Assembly (NCBI GenBank): GCA_020205615.1
Contig: CM035173.1
Span: 29,852,293-29,916,292, forward strand
DNA: 64,000 nucleotides
Source: Panax quinquefolius
Taxonomy: Eukaryota > Streptophyta > Magnoliopsida > Apiales > Araliaceae
Reading direction: 5' to 3'
The notes beneath the pieces were generated by a model that saw only the letters and a list, made by a program, of their open reading frames with translations, was not told the origin of the DNA and made no database searches. Both the position numbers and the translations under genes were made by a program. Shown here in pieces: positions 35,383 to 47,564 of this stretch (position 1 is the stretch's first letter; each line of letters starts with the position of its first letter).

Positions 35383-38208
35383 TGTGACGCCCCCAAAATA
35401 GGTATACACAACACCCATTCTGAGTCGCCAAATACATGGTACAAAAAGCAAACTACAACTTCAATAATACAAATGTCGTGTGAAATACGACAATATATAT
35501 CATGAGTTTAAATATAATATTGTCTTCTGACAATATCCACATGCAAATAAATCCCCATCATAATTATTGATTCATTATTTTACAAAAATGGTGAGGACTA
35601 CTAAACAACTCTCTCTGTAACCTTCATTCCATACCCTCGACTAAGTACTCGCTACATTCTCGCCTCCTCGAGAAGAAAAATGGAACAACAAGGAAAAGGG
35701 TGAGCTCAACTAGCTCAAGAAAGAATATTATGACTAAGATAATATACAACAAATTATCGTTAGTCTTCAACAGGAAAAATCTGATAGAATACAATAGACA
35801 ACAAGTTTCGGATCAATATTCGCAAATTTAAATAATAATTCATGTAAGAGTTACGTAGAGAATGAAATCTACTATAATCTATGAATTTAATAAATCATCA
35901 TCAATATTTTATCCCCGTAACATTAATCAATATACATCCGAATCAAATATTCATCTTTGCACTACAGCCAAAGATATTCATCGACTAGTCATGTTCATTT
36001 AAACACTGCTCATCTTTGCACTACAGCCAAAGATATTAATCAATCTGGCCATGTTCATCTCAACACTGCTCATCTTTGCACTACAAAGCCAAAGATATTC
36101 TTCAGAAATCATTCATCTTTGACTACAGCCAAAGATATTCAATAATATCATCATTTAAGACCGAGGATGATGAAAATATTTTTAAAGAAACGAATCCAAT
36201 TGAAACAAAATGACAAGGATTAAGGATTAAGGATTCATACTTGGTTTTATCCACGCCCAAAAATACCTCAAAAATAATCATAGTGGTGTAAAATTCAAGA
36301 ATGATCAAAACATGGATACAATCGAGTTAGTATCCGCAATAGATGTTTTTTGACGAAAAAGAAGAAATTTTATTTTTCTAAATTGAATAAGATCAGATAT
36401 CGTGAATAAAGGCCGATACGTGAATAGTAACTCCGACACCAAAAGATAGAAATTCCACAAAAAACATCTTCACGCTTCATAATAGTACTTTTGAATAAGA
36501 ACTCGTGAATAAGAACTCAGCTGAATAAGAATCGTGAATAAGAACTCATGAATAAGAACCCATGAATAGTAACCCCAGACATGAAAAAAGTTCCAAATTT
36601 GATAAAACTTCAGATCAACATTTCAAAGATAATGATATTGAAGAAATAATATCATTACGAAAAAATAATATCCCTTACCTCGAAAGATCAAGATTCTAAA
36701 TTGAAACACCGATATAAAGGCTATGACTTGACTTGCACTTAGATAGCAATACTCAAAGTATACTCAAAATACTCACAAGAATACGCTCGATAATATAGAG
36801 AGAAAAACTTCAGCTTACGGTGTGATTTTCAATTCTAACCTAAGCACCCTATTTATAGAAATCGCTAGAATACCAAAAAGCAAAAAATTTAATATAATAT
36901 TAATATATTTAATAAATTCTCTACGCCCATCTAGACAATCTGATCTCAGCCATCAAGCACATGTTAAAGATGGCCAACAACATTTGAAAAACGTTTTTCT
37001 TAAAAAACATAATTAAAACTTCCAAAAATTAATTATTTCGGAGCTTCGGAACTTAAATAATTCATAATAAATAGCTCTTTTATCAGAAAAATTCGAAACT
37101 CGCGACTTTCCATAGGAAATTCCATTATCTACAACTTTGCAGAAGAAAGTTTTTCCAAATTCCAAACAGAAATTGACCGAAATCCTCAAACGGGCGATTT
37201 TACAGGCTATAATCAAATTTCAGTCAAGAAATGGGGTCCACCGACATGTTTAACATGTTTTAAACATTTATTGCAACAAAAATACTCTTCCTCCTCGTAT
37301 ACTCATATATCCCACATTCGTTGTAAAAATATCACCGTTAATATATTATTAAAATAATATATTTAAATGAATTATTTTATCAAAAAAAGATAAAATATTA
37401 ATTTTCAACAATTGTCATTTTAAAATTTTCTCCATCTATATCCACATAAAATCAATATTTTCCTCATCATATAAATCAATAATTAATTATTCACAAATAA
37501 TATTACGTAATCACAATATTGACAACCGTGCGCTTCCTCAGGAAAGAGGGGCTTCTAATAAGAATTTCTTCATCTTGGCCGCAATTAGGTGACCAAACCT
37601 CTCCTTAGATGTAACTTTCTAGACATTGCCAATAATGTTATCTAATAATATTATTCGGATAATATGAATTATTGCTTTGATAATGAAAAATACCGTAAAT
37701 GACAATTATCAAAACAACAAAGAATATAAAATATCAACGCAAAGAATTATTAACTCAATAAAATAAAATATCTTTGAGAATTATCAGTAACCATTATTGA
37801 GTAAAGGCCTTCTTACGTAAGAATCAATAATTGGTGCAATACTCGCGCTACGTTCAACAACGCCAGATTAGTGTGTTTTAACCACCGGGTATTCCAACAA
37901 AGATAATTGTGAATAACTACGCCTGCTTATTTAAAAACAACTTATATTTGTCGTTTTCTTCATCCAATCACTTTCCGTTATGGGGCCCACACATGGTCAT
38001 AGGCTGTCATTTAATATTCCCCGAAAAGATTTAATATTCCACGACCAAACGAATATTCCCATTTATAATGAATATTTTATAACCACTGCTTAATTTGAAA
38101 TATTTGCATATTTAACCCTTAACTATCCACATTAATCAAATCAACCCTTACTATTTCAAAATAATAAATAAAGGAAATTCCTTTTATTTAAAAATTTCGG
38201 GTCTTACA
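35383..38208 (-). repeat. 5' LTR of element D (2826 bp)
   Basis: Matches the 3' LTR of D very closely, including the U3/R segment, with differences concentrated at CG/CHG sites. Ends GGGTCTTACA, then the ACTTA duplication. Confidence 0.9.
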
Positions 38209-38213
38209 ACTTA

Positions 38214-38690
38214 TCTTTAATTTTTTTGTCGAAATATATATTGAAAAAAAAAAAAAAAAGAAAAAAAAAAATAAATTCATATTCTATCAGGCTAACCCAA
38301 TTTTTAGCACACCATCAAATCATCAAATTCTAACCAAGAGTTCATACCGCTTCATCATCATCAATTCAAACGGAGCTACAATTTACTTAGTCCTGCTTCA
38401 CAAGAGAGTACAAGACAATCGATCGGTGATTTTGTGGTATTCGATAACTACACCATCTATAATTTTGTTTCGTGATAAGTAATTTTGAATTGATTAAGTA
38501 AAACCAAGAATTTTTCTAGGGAATTCAATAAGAACCTATTAGAGAGAATATTTGAGGTAAAAGGCAAGAGTGTAAGATTATTAGAGGTAAAAGCCAAATT
38601 TGAAGCGATACTGGTGATTCATCATTATTTGAAAGCGAAACACGTAAGGGAGTGTGTGAGAAAATTTTTATCTACTAACCTTTGTTTCAA
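38214..38690 (+). other. Element C internal leader
   Basis: Continuation of C after nested element D. It contains an A-rich run (38245-38271) and no convincing ORF before the gag-like start at 38696. Confidence 0.6.
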
Positions 38691-38695
38691 CAAAC

Positions 38696-38938
38696 ATGTA
38701 TAGCTACAATTATGAAAGTTCTTATGGGTCTCAAAGGAATACTTTCCAAGGCAATATTGATCTGAGGCATATCCGAGATGGGAGAGAAAAATGGAGCGAG
38801 AATTTGACTATCATGATTACTCCGGAGGAGGAAGGTCGACGGGCAATTCAAGAGTTCTCCGATCATATAATTATATGGTGGCGACTTATCAAACAAAAAC
38901 ATGGGGAGCGTCTGTTCGAGACACATGGGCGTAATTAA
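38696..38938 (+). pseudogene. Element C gag-like fragment
   Basis: 80-codon frame starting MYSYNYESSYGSQRN and containing HIRDGREKWSENL and EEEGRRAIQEFSDHIIIWWR. The Trp-rich pattern resembles the start of some plant retrotransposon capsid domains but is not a certain match. The frame stops at 38938. Downstream sequence to about 39130 continues similar composition in shifted frames. Confidence 0.45.
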
Positions 38939-39129
38939 AAAAAGTTGATCGAAGCGGTTTGCACCAAAGACAAAGCATGATGTGAGAGGAGGAGTATACA
39001 TCTCAAAGACAATTAGAGCAACCGTCAAGGCGATTTACAGTAGACAATAATAGGAGGGTTCGAACACAAGTAAACAAGGAAGATTATTGGATGCAGTTAC
39101 AATATACTTCTAAGGCGCAAAAGAAACAA

Positions 39130-39520
39130 GATCAACGGGGGAGGTGGAAGAAATTATAGAATATGCAATTCGAAGGAGAGTTATTGGGTTCGAGTGTTCA
39201 AGATGAAATCCATGATTTAAAAGCAAGATGGTGAACATCCGAAAGAAAGTAATCAAGAAGATGAGTTTGTAAAAGGAAATACATGTGGAAAAGATCGACA
39301 AAAAGAAATTGTTCAAAAGATTGATAATGTAAAAGAAAAAAATTAAAAGAGTGAGAATGAAAAGAAAAGAGATTGAGAAAAAGAGAATGAAAAGAGTGAC
39401 CTTGATAAACGAGAGAAAAAACAAACGAGAGGGTGAGCATAAAGAAGAGAGAGAAGAAATATGTGACCATGAAAAAGATAGTGAGTTGAAAAGTGAGTTA
39501 TATTTTGAAAAGCCAATGAC
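39130..39520 (+). pseudogene. Element C Lys/Glu-rich charged region
   Basis: In plus frames broken by stops the sequence reads highly charged pieces such as KSENEKKRDREKENEKSD and DKREKK. The minus-strand open frames here (39110-39648, Phe/Leu/Ser-rich) are its mirror image and not genes. A charged spacer after gag is seen in other non-autonomous elements. Confidence 0.4.
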
Positions 39521-39563
39521 CGTACATTAAATAAGACGGTGCCGCTTTTGAATACTAACACTA

Positions 39564-40486
39564 ATGATTCTTCTTTGTCTAGTTTTGTTTTGTCTCTCTG
39601 TGCAGTTGTTGATGAAATACCCGTACTATCATTCGTCGCATCGGTCACCGATAGTATTCCCGAGGAGACAAACGGTTACCAAGGCGGGTTGGAGAGTTGG
39701 TGAAAGTGGGTATCGTGAGAGAGAAGACATGAGTTCATGTGTTGATTATGAGATCATAGTATCTAAGGAGGATGGGACAACGAGTTTGTTAAATCGATTT
39801 TGAATTGGTAAACAAGTATCGTTATTCTTTTTCTTGTTTGGATAATATGCTTGATAAATTGCATAGTACTTGTGTTTTATCTACATGTGATAATGATACA
39901 ATGCCTAATCAATTTAGCACGAGAGATTGTGATAAATGGAAAATTGTTTTAGCATGTGAGTTATATAGGTGGTTAGTTATTTACATTAGATTAACTAATG
40001 CATCTAGTGTTTTCAATGAGTTATTTAAAACATGTTTTGCATGCTTCTATTGGAAAATTTGTTGTTAGCTATTTTGATGGTAGAATCATTTTTATCATAA
40101 ACTATGGAGGATATTTGATTTATGTTGAGTTAGTTTATGATCATGATATATATTCTCGTTTTCGATGTGTTTACTTGCATGAAATTAATTCTAGGTTTTG
40201 TTATCCAAATATTGACTTAGGGTTTCATGCTAGTCAATCTTTACATGAATTGTCGTTAGTTAACAATGGTAGTAATCATGTTGTTTCGTTGGAGCAATCT
40301 TCATTGCATGATTTGTTATCATATGGTTCTGATTCAAGAAATGTTTATCATCAAGATGGTTTGAGAGATGAGTTATTTGCATGTGTAGTTAGTTCACTTG
40401 GATTAGCTAAGGCATTGCATACTTCCATGGAATTGTTGAATTATATTTTGCATTTTTCATGGGAAAATTTGTTATTCTCTTTTTGA
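39564..40486 (+). pseudogene. Element C unknown ORF region
   Basis: Three overlapping plus frames, the longest 39998-40486 (162 codons), which reads IGKFVVSYFDGRIIFIINYG and CVYLHEINSRFCYPNIDLGF. No known domain is recognised, and there is no RT, integrase or protease motif. It may be a decayed element-specific protein or captured host sequence. Confidence 0.4.
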
Positions 40487-41361
40487 TGATATTCCGATTT
40501 TTGTCAACATTTTGGGAAATTCTTCACGATGTGAGAGTTTGTTTGTGATCATCGCCGATATCTATCAAATTTTCAACTTATGATTGTGACCTTTTTACTC
40601 CATCGATAACATTATTTGTTCTTTATTGTATTAATGTCAATGGAATGAGGAGGTTGGTTGTGTTTTGCAGATTCGTGATAGGATCATATTCATCGAAGGA
40701 AGCATGGATCCCGTAGTTCATCCTGCTCAATGCATAAGACATCTACAGGGGGAAGTGTTTTGAATATTGTTTTAGTAGACTATGCATATGATTTTGGTTT
40801 ATTTAATTTCTTTGTGATTAGACAAAAGGAACTTATTGATTTGTTCGCTTTGTGTTTAATCCGAGAATTAAAGAGAGTTCATGCGTGAAAAATATGACAA
40901 ATTTCAAGTATTGATATTTGATCCAGTGCGTTAATGAATGTGTTTCTGCGAAGGATTGAGATCATTATATTGAATTTTGATCCAGGAATTCGCCACCGGG
41001 AGAATCTACCACACGAAGAGTTTTCATGTGACGATTTTTGATCCGAGGAGGATATAAGACTTTTCATATTCTTTCTTACTTTGCATTCATGATTATTTTA
41101 GTAGATAGTAGATTAGTTTATATATATAATTAGTGTTCGGGATTAAGCTGGTCTACAAATTGTCAATTCGGGAGAGAAGTCGGGCATTGTTATGTTCTTA
41201 GCGGGAGTTGGAGTTTTGTTGCTTATATATGTCATTCATGAGTTGAGTTTTGGCATTATGATTGGTTTGATGCTACTAACTTAGTTTGTTTTTTATGTAG
41301 GAACAATTTTGTGGTTGAATCATTTTGAGAAGACGATGGGCGGTTGAGGACAAATCCTTTT

Positions 41362-41374
41362 GAAGAGGAGGGAA
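41362..41374 (+). other. Polypurine tract of element C
   Basis: GAAGAGGAGGGAA directly precedes the 3' LTR, the expected plus-strand primer. Confidence 0.8.
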
Positions 41375-42201
41375 TGATACAATCCTCGATCGCTAAAGTT
41401 ATTCACATGTAGCTAGTATTATGTGGGTCTTTATAACTTTACATAATCGGATTACATGCAAAGAAAGAAGCAAGTTTCACGCTAAAAAATCCTAACGTGG
41501 CAAGGATTTTGGGATTTTAGGAAAAAGATTTTGTTTCCTAAAATATTAGGCATATTCTATCGGCCTAATTTTTAGGGATTTATTTTCCAGATACTTATCA
41601 AATTCTATTATAATTAGGATTTCTTTCCGGTTTAGATTTACATTCTAAATAAGGTTTCTATTGTTTTATAGAAATAGGAATTTCTTTTCCAAATTGATTT
41701 CTACTTAGAAATTAGGGTTATGGTTTGTAATTCCTATTAGGATTAGAATAATTTGTTCTATTGTTATTAGGATTTGGATTATTTTGAGTAGTATAAATAG
41801 AGGTCTAAGTTAATGTAATCAAATACAATTATCATTATTCATTATTCAATATATTTGTGAGGTTATTCTCTACTTTTGGTTCTTTTGAAGAATTCCAAGT
41901 ATTTTTCTTAGTTATTTCTTTTGAGATTCAATTTGACTTATCATACAACAATTCATAGTTGTGTGTAAAGGCGTCTTCACCGCATCAATCGTCGATTGAT
42001 TTAGAGATTACCGCTTCAATATAAGCGAGGGGTCAAGGTGTCATTGGTGTCCATTCAACGCAGAATTCAACGCGAGCAATTGTACCAAGATTACCGCCTA
42101 CATATAAAGCGAGGGTTAAGGTGTTAAAAGAATTCACCCAACAACTGCTTTAAACGATCGGGCGACGACCACCTCACGCAAGCGTGCCGTGGAGTCTATC
42201 A
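41375..42201 (+). repeat. 3' LTR of element C (827 bp)
   Basis: Same length and ends as the 5' LTR. It is followed by target duplication ATAAC (42202-42206). High similarity between the two LTRs suggests a fairly recent insertion. Confidence 0.92.
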
Positions 42202-42599
42202 ATAACCAATCAGGGAAAAGAAGAAAAGGAAGAGGGAAGATCTTCTCTTCTCTTGTTTTCTTTCCAATTTGGGAAGAAAGAAAACAGAGAAAGTTATGCA
42301 GGTCTCTTTTCTCTCATATTGATATTGAGATGATATGAGAATATGTGAGGCACTCCTTTCCTATTTCTCTGCAAATTTTCACTCACAAGTGTGTCCATTA
42401 TTGAAAATCTCTCTCCATATTGTCTATTTCTGCTAATTAATTTCTACAATTTTGAAGTAGTTCACTATAAACCTAGTGTGTGTTTTTTTAATTTCATTCT
42501 GATATATATTCCAGATGAATGATTTCCAGAAGGCAACCACTTTGCTTCTTTGTCATAAAAGCGCCATATTAAATTTCAACTTGGAAATTGTTTTTACAG

Positions 42600-44366
42600 G
42601 CTAATGAAAATTCAAATAATCCTGTATGGCAAGCCATTGGGTACCATGCAGACATAAATCACGAGAACTTATCAGAGGACCAAATGGAGCGACCTCTTGA
42701 TAAAGGAATTGTTGAAACCATGTCTGAGACTGAGTCAACCCTTGTCCGTTGCCTCACCCAGAAAGGCCTCAAGGTCACAGAAGGTCATAATAGAGATAGT
42801 TACAAGATAAAGTGTGATGTTGTGATAGTAGGATCCGGTTGTGGTGGAGGTGTTGCAGCTTCAGTGCTTGCAAGTTCCGGGTATAAAGTCGTCGTTCTTG
42901 AGAAAGGGAATTATTTCACTAAGACAGACTATTCTTCTTTGGAAGGACCCTCCATGAATCAACTATATGAAAATGGAGGGATTCTTGTAACTCTAGACGG
43001 GAAAATGTCGATTCTCGCAGGATCAACAGTGGGTGGTGGTTCTGCTGTTAACTGGTCAGCATGCATCAAAACACCGAAGAATGTGCTCCAGGAATGGGGC
43101 GAAGACCACAAACTCACAATTTTTACTAGCCCTCAATACGATTCTGCAATGAATATAGTGTGTGAAAGAATTGGAGTTACAGAGAAATGCGTAGAAGAGG
43201 GTTTCCAAAATCAAATCCTCCGGAAAGGGTGTGAACGACTTGGTCTGGATGTTAAAGCAGTTGGAAGGAACTCGTCGGAGACGCATTATTGTGGTTCTTG
43301 CTGTTATGGTTGTAAATTAGGAGATAAACAAGGGACTGAGTTGACTTGGCTGGTTGATGCTGTAGATGGTGGTGCAGTGATCATAACAGGATGCAAAGCT
43401 GAGAAATTTATTATAGAAAAGAACCAGTATGGAAGCGAAAGAGAAAATAAATGTCATGGAGTGATTGCTAAAGTATTGAACAAAAACATTTCTAAGAGAC
43501 TGTATATTGAGGCGAAAGTAACTGTCTCAGCATGTGGATCTCTCTTGACACCCCCTCTTATGATCTCTAGTGGGTTAAGGAATCAAAACATTGGCCGTAA
43601 CCTTCATCTACATCCAGTTTTGATGGCGTGGGGGTATTTCCCAGAGTATAATTCAGAGTTCAAAGGAAAAAACTACGGGGGTGGGATAATCACATCCGTC
43701 CATAAAGTTGGTTCCGAGTCCAATGTAAGAGCCATAATAGAAGCTCCTGCACTATTACCTGGATCATTTGCGGCATTATGTCCTTGGGAGTCTGGACTTG
43801 ACTTAAAGAACAGGATGTTGAAGTATTCTAGAACTGCTCATTTAATGTCGCTGATTAGGGACCGAGGATCTGGCGAAGTCAAGGCAGAAAGAAGGATAAG
43901 TTATAGACTGGAAAAAGAGGACAGAGAAGATATCAAGGTAGGGCTGCGGGAAGCATTGAGGATTTTGATAGCAGCAGGGGCTGTCGAGGTGGGAACCCAT
44001 CAGAGTGATGGCAAGAGATTCAAATGTAAGGGGACTACTGCAGAGGAATTGGAAGAATATCTGGACACGGTTTATGCGGCTGAAGGGCCGAAGTCAATGG
44101 AGGAGAATTGGACAACCTATTGTTCAGCCCATCAAATAGGGAGTTGCAGAATGGGGATCAGTGAAAAGGAAGGTGCAGTCGATGAGAATGGAGAGAGTTG
44201 GGAAGCAGAAGGTCTTTTTGTTTGCGATGCTAGTGTTCTACCTAGTGCTGTTGGTGTGAATCCCATGATCACCATCCAGTCAACTGCATATTGCCTCTCA
44301 AAGAAGATAGTAGAGACGTTGAAGAAAGAAGCATTCTCTAAGGAAATTCATGTTTCAAAGTGTTAG
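42600..44366 (+). CDS. FAO: Long-chain fatty alcohol oxidase (FAO), exon 3
   Basis: Terminal exon, 588 codons plus stop; with exons 1-2 it gives 754 aa, the usual FAO size. Order: linker after the membrane segment; FAD-binding Rossmann motif [11 protein letters not shown] then VVVLEKG; GMC signature [15 protein letters not shown]; a Cys-rich [17 protein letters not shown] block typical of FAOs; a C-terminal GMC domain with [17 protein letters not shown]; and near the end [17 protein letters not shown], the flavin/catalytic region with the conserved Asn. No frameshift or premature stop. GMC enzymes of this type use FAD and oxygen and produce peroxide. The first codon follows acceptor TTTTTACAG in phase 0. 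Confidence 0.95.
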   Translation, partial: ANENSNNPVWQAIGYHADINHENLSEDQMERPLDKGIVETMSETESTLVRCLTQKGLKVTEGHNRDSYKIKCDVVIVGSGCGGGVAASVLASSGYKVVVLEKGNYFTKTDYSSLEGPSMNQLYENGGILVTLDGKMSILAGSTVGGGSAVNWSACIKTPKNVLQEWGEDHKLTIFTSPQYDSAMNIVCERIGVTEKCVEEGFQNQILRKGCERLGLDVKAVGRNSSETHYCGSCCYGCKLGDKQGTELTWLVDAVDGGAVIITGCKAEKFIIEKNQYGSERENKCHGVIAKVLNKNISKRLYIEAKVTVSACGSLLTPPLMISSGLRNQNIGRNLHLHPVLMAWGYFPEYNSEFKGKNYGGGIITSVHKVGSESNVRAIIEAPALLPGSFAALCPWESGLDLKNRMLKYSRTAHLMSLIRDRGSGEVKAERRISYRLEKEDREDIKVGLREALRILIAAGAVEVGTHQSDGKRFKCKGTTAEELEEYLDTVYAAEGPKSMEENWTTYCSAHQIGSCRMGISEKEGAVDENGESWEAEGLFVCDASVLPSAVGVNPMITIQSTAYCLSKKIVETLKKEAFSKEIHVSKC

Positions 44367-44940
44367 TAAAGCTTTATAAAGCCAGTGTTAATAACAAATA
44401 CGTAGCATATGCATGCCAACAGTTTACTACTGGACTCGAATGCTAAAGGTGTACGTTGTTGGATTTTTTTTTTAAGTAATTATTTATTGGTTTAATTGCT
44501 TAATTTCTCACATGTAATGGATCGGACAAAATATGTTCCTCTTTTCTCTGAGGGTGTATAATATTAATATCTAGTCTCAGTGAAGCTAGCAAAGGTCATG
44601 AAATTCTACATTGATCCCAATTATAATTGAGACTAGTGACATCTACTTGCAACACATACATATTAAGGCTAACTAAAAAATAGTTTCATCCAATTTACGA
44701 ATTTTAATATTGATGTATTAGAATAAAAGAAATTCTCAAATATTTTCAGATTGCAAGCGGCAGCTCATTTGTTTACAATCCATTAAAATTAACAATGACT
44801 TCACTTCAAGTGTGAATCACAGGTAATTCCTATCCACTAACAAATACTAGTATATATCTATCAGCTATATCTGAGTAGTATCTAGCTAAGAGATGCAACA
44901 CCTGATCGCAAATGGAGATATATTATATGCATGAACTATG
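44367..44940. other. 3' flank of FAO
   Basis: AT-rich; expected to hold the FAO 3' UTR. Weak AATAAC/AATAAA-like signals only. No other gene recognised. Confidence 0.4.
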
Positions 44941-44979
44941 TCTGATTGTATGTCCGTAAGGCAGGATATATGACCTCAC

Positions 44980-45102
44980 CTTGTTGATTTCGAAGGATGC
45001 TGAGGCGGCGGAGTTGCTGTTGAGAAGTTTTCCGGCGACGAGTGGAGAGAAACTGAATGTGGTGAAATTATTCAGCGCGAATGGTAGGAGTATAAATTGG
45101 CG
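44980..45102 (-). pseudogene. Unassigned exon-like fragment
   Basis: Minus-strand open frame of about 41 codons with normal codon composition (reads FTTFSFSPLVAGKLLN then SAASASFEINK), ending at a canonical donor AAG|GTGAGG. It has no ATG and no other exon nearby. It looks like a stranded exon, maybe an N-terminal targeting region. Product unknown. Confidence 0.3.
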
Positions 45103-45399
45103 TTAGTAATTCTTAGAGACACTACTTATATATAAAATACAAATCATACATTAAAAAAAAACTTCTGCATGTATAATAAAATAAATAAAATTATATATTT
45201 TTATTGATAAATAATATATAACTCCTCTTCTTAATATATAATTTTTGTACAATTGATTCATTAAATATGTGGGACCTACCACCGGTGTCCTGTTACCAGT
45301 ATTAGATGTGTACTAGATACAAACCCGCGTGTTGCGGCGGGATTATTCAATTTTTTAATAATAAACGCAGACGCATAACAATTAATAAATTAAAATATA

Positions 45400-45930
45400 A
45401 TAAAAGATGGTAGAATTTGTTGTGCGATGATCAAATTTTACACAAAAAAATAAATGAATATACATCAGTAGGGGTAGTGGTGGTGAGTTTTCTTCGCTTC
45501 TATGATTACACTTTCTTAAGTATGTGACTATTGTTTTTAAATTAGTGGCAAAGTAAGTGACCTCAACTTGAACACAAATCTCAGTAAAGTGAAAGTTTCT
45601 CTTATCCATTGCAATCCCATCTAGTGTGTGCCTAGTATCTTTAATCTTATGGCCCATCTTAAGGTGATATACAACAGGGGTTGAGAGGGAAAAAAAATTA
45701 CTGTCGTGGTTTAACATCTTCCCACGAACTTCAAATTTCCATCACAAAGCTTCAGCATGAAAATCATCTAGGACATCATCAATGTCATAAAGGACATCCT
45801 TAAGTTTTTCTAACCAATCTCTCACCTCATGATTATTCGTTTGTTGCTTCTTCTCATTCCCAAAAGGATTTGCTTTGATTGTGGACAATGTGTTCTTCAA
45901 TGTTGTTAGGTCACTTTCAACTCCCCATGC
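45400..45930 (-). pseudogene. NLR (CC-NBS-LRR) N-terminal fragment, Rx-type coiled coil
   Basis: Minus-strand reading gives WGVESDLTTLKNTLSTIKA, RDWLEKLKDVLYDIDDVLDDF and, after a frame change, TPVVYHLKMGHKIKDTRHTLDGI then FHFTEICVQ. This is the order seen in Rx_N domains of plant NLR immune receptors (the linker before the NB-ARC domain). The N-terminal methionine, P-loop, NB-ARC and LRR are absent, and a stop follows LDDFHAEAL. Non-functional as written. Confidence 0.8.
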
Positions 45931-46036
45931 CTATTTGTAATATTTAATTATTAAAAGACTCCCTCCGTTTTTAAAAAGGTGACTAAGGTACACTTTTTTT
46001 TAAATAATGAAATAAGTATATAAACCAAGGGTAAAT

Positions 46037-47100
46037 ATGTCATTTAATAAGGTCTATTACTATAAAAAAAATATAAATACTCATTGTTTTATATTATCTT
46101 ATAGGACCACTAAGAATAAATTTAAAACTTTTTTATTATATTTTTTTATTTTTATTTATATTCAAGTTAATTTTCTTGTTTTTATGCAGCTTTTGCCGAA
46201 CTTTCCAGTTCATATCAATGGAGATCATGAAGTCAATAGGTGCAGGAAATGGGGATCTTTTGAGATCAAGTACTTGGTTGGATTGATTGAACATACTAAT
46301 GTTTACAAAGATACCGGATTGTGGTAGGCAAATATCTTAAATCAATTGAAATCTACATAACCATCGTGATGTATCAATGTGGATTCTGTCCAAAGGACGT
46401 CGCCAGTAATTGCTAAGCCTTCTCAAACATTAACACAAATAGAGTAAAAAAAGCTGAAAAATATAATAACCTACACAAGCCCGATATCATATTCATATAT
46501 ATGAGATTTTAATCAATTTTTGTATCCATAGAAAATATAAAAATAACACTCAAAGATAACCGCTACCTCACTTAAAATCATACAAATATTTTTCATTTGA
46601 GAATAAAAAGAAAACATAACTGAATTCAGGAAAAAAATCATAGCCATCGCCTTTAAAGCACCAATCACTGTCACTAACACACCCTCAAACTGCTCAAAGT
46701 AATACTGACGATACCATTCTTAGTCCCATTATCACGACCATGCCCACCATCATCTTTCTCAATTTCAACAGGTGGGAAGGTATTCTTTGGCATCTCATCA
46801 CCAATGTCAACATCCTCATCCCCATCTCATTTCTTAATTTTCTTCGCCCCATCATTTCTGTCACTAACTGGAGCATGCGTAGCAATTCCAAAATCATAAT
46901 TAGCAAACAATCTAGTACCTATAAATGTAGCCAATTTGAAGAATAAGCGACTAACAATACCTCATCGATTAATGGTTCTGCGGTAGTAGTCATCTTGAAT
47001 TATTCCCCATAAGAGCTTGTCTTTTTGTTTTGCTCACCAACTTCTTCAAATTTGTCACGAATCTATTGAGCTCCCAAAGAGTCTGTGTCCAGTGCATTTC
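46037..47100. other. Unassigned coding-like fragments
   Basis: Plus 46180-46326 reads LLPNFPVHINGDHEVNRCRK, then a short tail to a stop. Minus about 47000-46700 reads FKLATFIGTRLFANYDFGIA, NDGAKKIKK, a stop, then DVDIGDEMPKNTFPPVEIEK. Neither is recognised. The second is preceded by a possible acceptor (TTGTTAG). Both look like pieces of host genes left in decayed DNA. Confidence 0.3.
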
Positions 47101-47564
47101 TAAATAGGGTTCTTTACATAAGTATAGAACAAATAGAAAGTAATAACAAGAAAAGTGCATCAACCAAATAATTACAAAAAAGTGTAATTAGGACACATAT
47201 TACAAAAATAGTACAATTCACATTAATAAGAAAACCTAAAATCAAGGACAAATAACTGTCATAATTAATAATTCAAATTCAAATATTTGGATCTAACAAC
47301 AAAAATAAATTTAAATTCAAAATAATAATTCAAATTTAAATATTCAAATTCAAATCTTCATCTCCCTCACATACACTTTGAAATAATAGTCCGCCGCTAC
47401 ACCTCACATACTCCGCCGCTACACCGCCGCGAATCTCCGTTGTCCAAAACACCAATGAGAATAAGAAAAAGATTCGCCCTACAAAAATTTTAAAAATAAA
47501 TAGATGTAACTTTTACTGTTCTGGAATTTTTTTTATAACTATTTTGTTACTCATAAATAATAAA

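Larger units (their letters stand above)
28977..38208 (-). mobile_element. Element D: Ty3/gypsy retrotransposon with RT core missing, nested in C
   Basis: Minus-oriented, with LTRs 28977-31817 and 35383-38208 and a 3.57-kb internal region. It is inserted 38 bp inside C's 5' LTR with exact target duplication ACTTA (28972-28976 and 38209-38213). Gag, protease, RNase H and integrase remnants are collinear with element A, and the RT core is missing at the same place. Because D lies in C, it is the younger of the two. Confidence 0.92.
28112..42201 (+). mobile_element. Element C: non-autonomous LTR retrotransposon (contains D)
   Basis: Two 827-bp LTRs (28112-28938 and 41375-42201), both TGATACAATCC...GTCTATCA, flanked by the exact target duplication ATAAC (28107-28111, 42202-42206). 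Primer site TGGTATCAGAGC and a polypurine tract are in place. Without D, its internal region is only about 3.2 kb. It shows a gag-like piece and a charged region but no protease, RT or integrase, so it must have been moved by enzymes from another element. Confidence 0.92.
23219..42599 (+). other. FAO intron 2, 19.4 kb, filled with retroelements
   Basis: Donor CAG|GTAAGCC at 23218/23219 and acceptor TTTTTACAG|GCT at 42599/42600, phase 0. Joining them keeps the FAO frame (LVFFSQ then [11 protein letters not shown]). The intron holds a small MITE (24107-24251), solo LTR F (24297-27044), and element C (28112-42201) with element D nested in it. Native intron sequence is limited to about 23219-24296, 27045-28111 and 42207-42599, roughly 2.5 kb. 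Confidence 0.85.

Noticed and set aside
39110..39648. Phe/Leu/Ser-rich minus-strand frames of about 100 codons
   Set aside because: Mirror of the Lys/Glu-rich purine tract in element C; no domain.
43056..43286. 76-codon minus frame in FAO exon 3
   Set aside because: Antisense shadow of the FAO coding frame.
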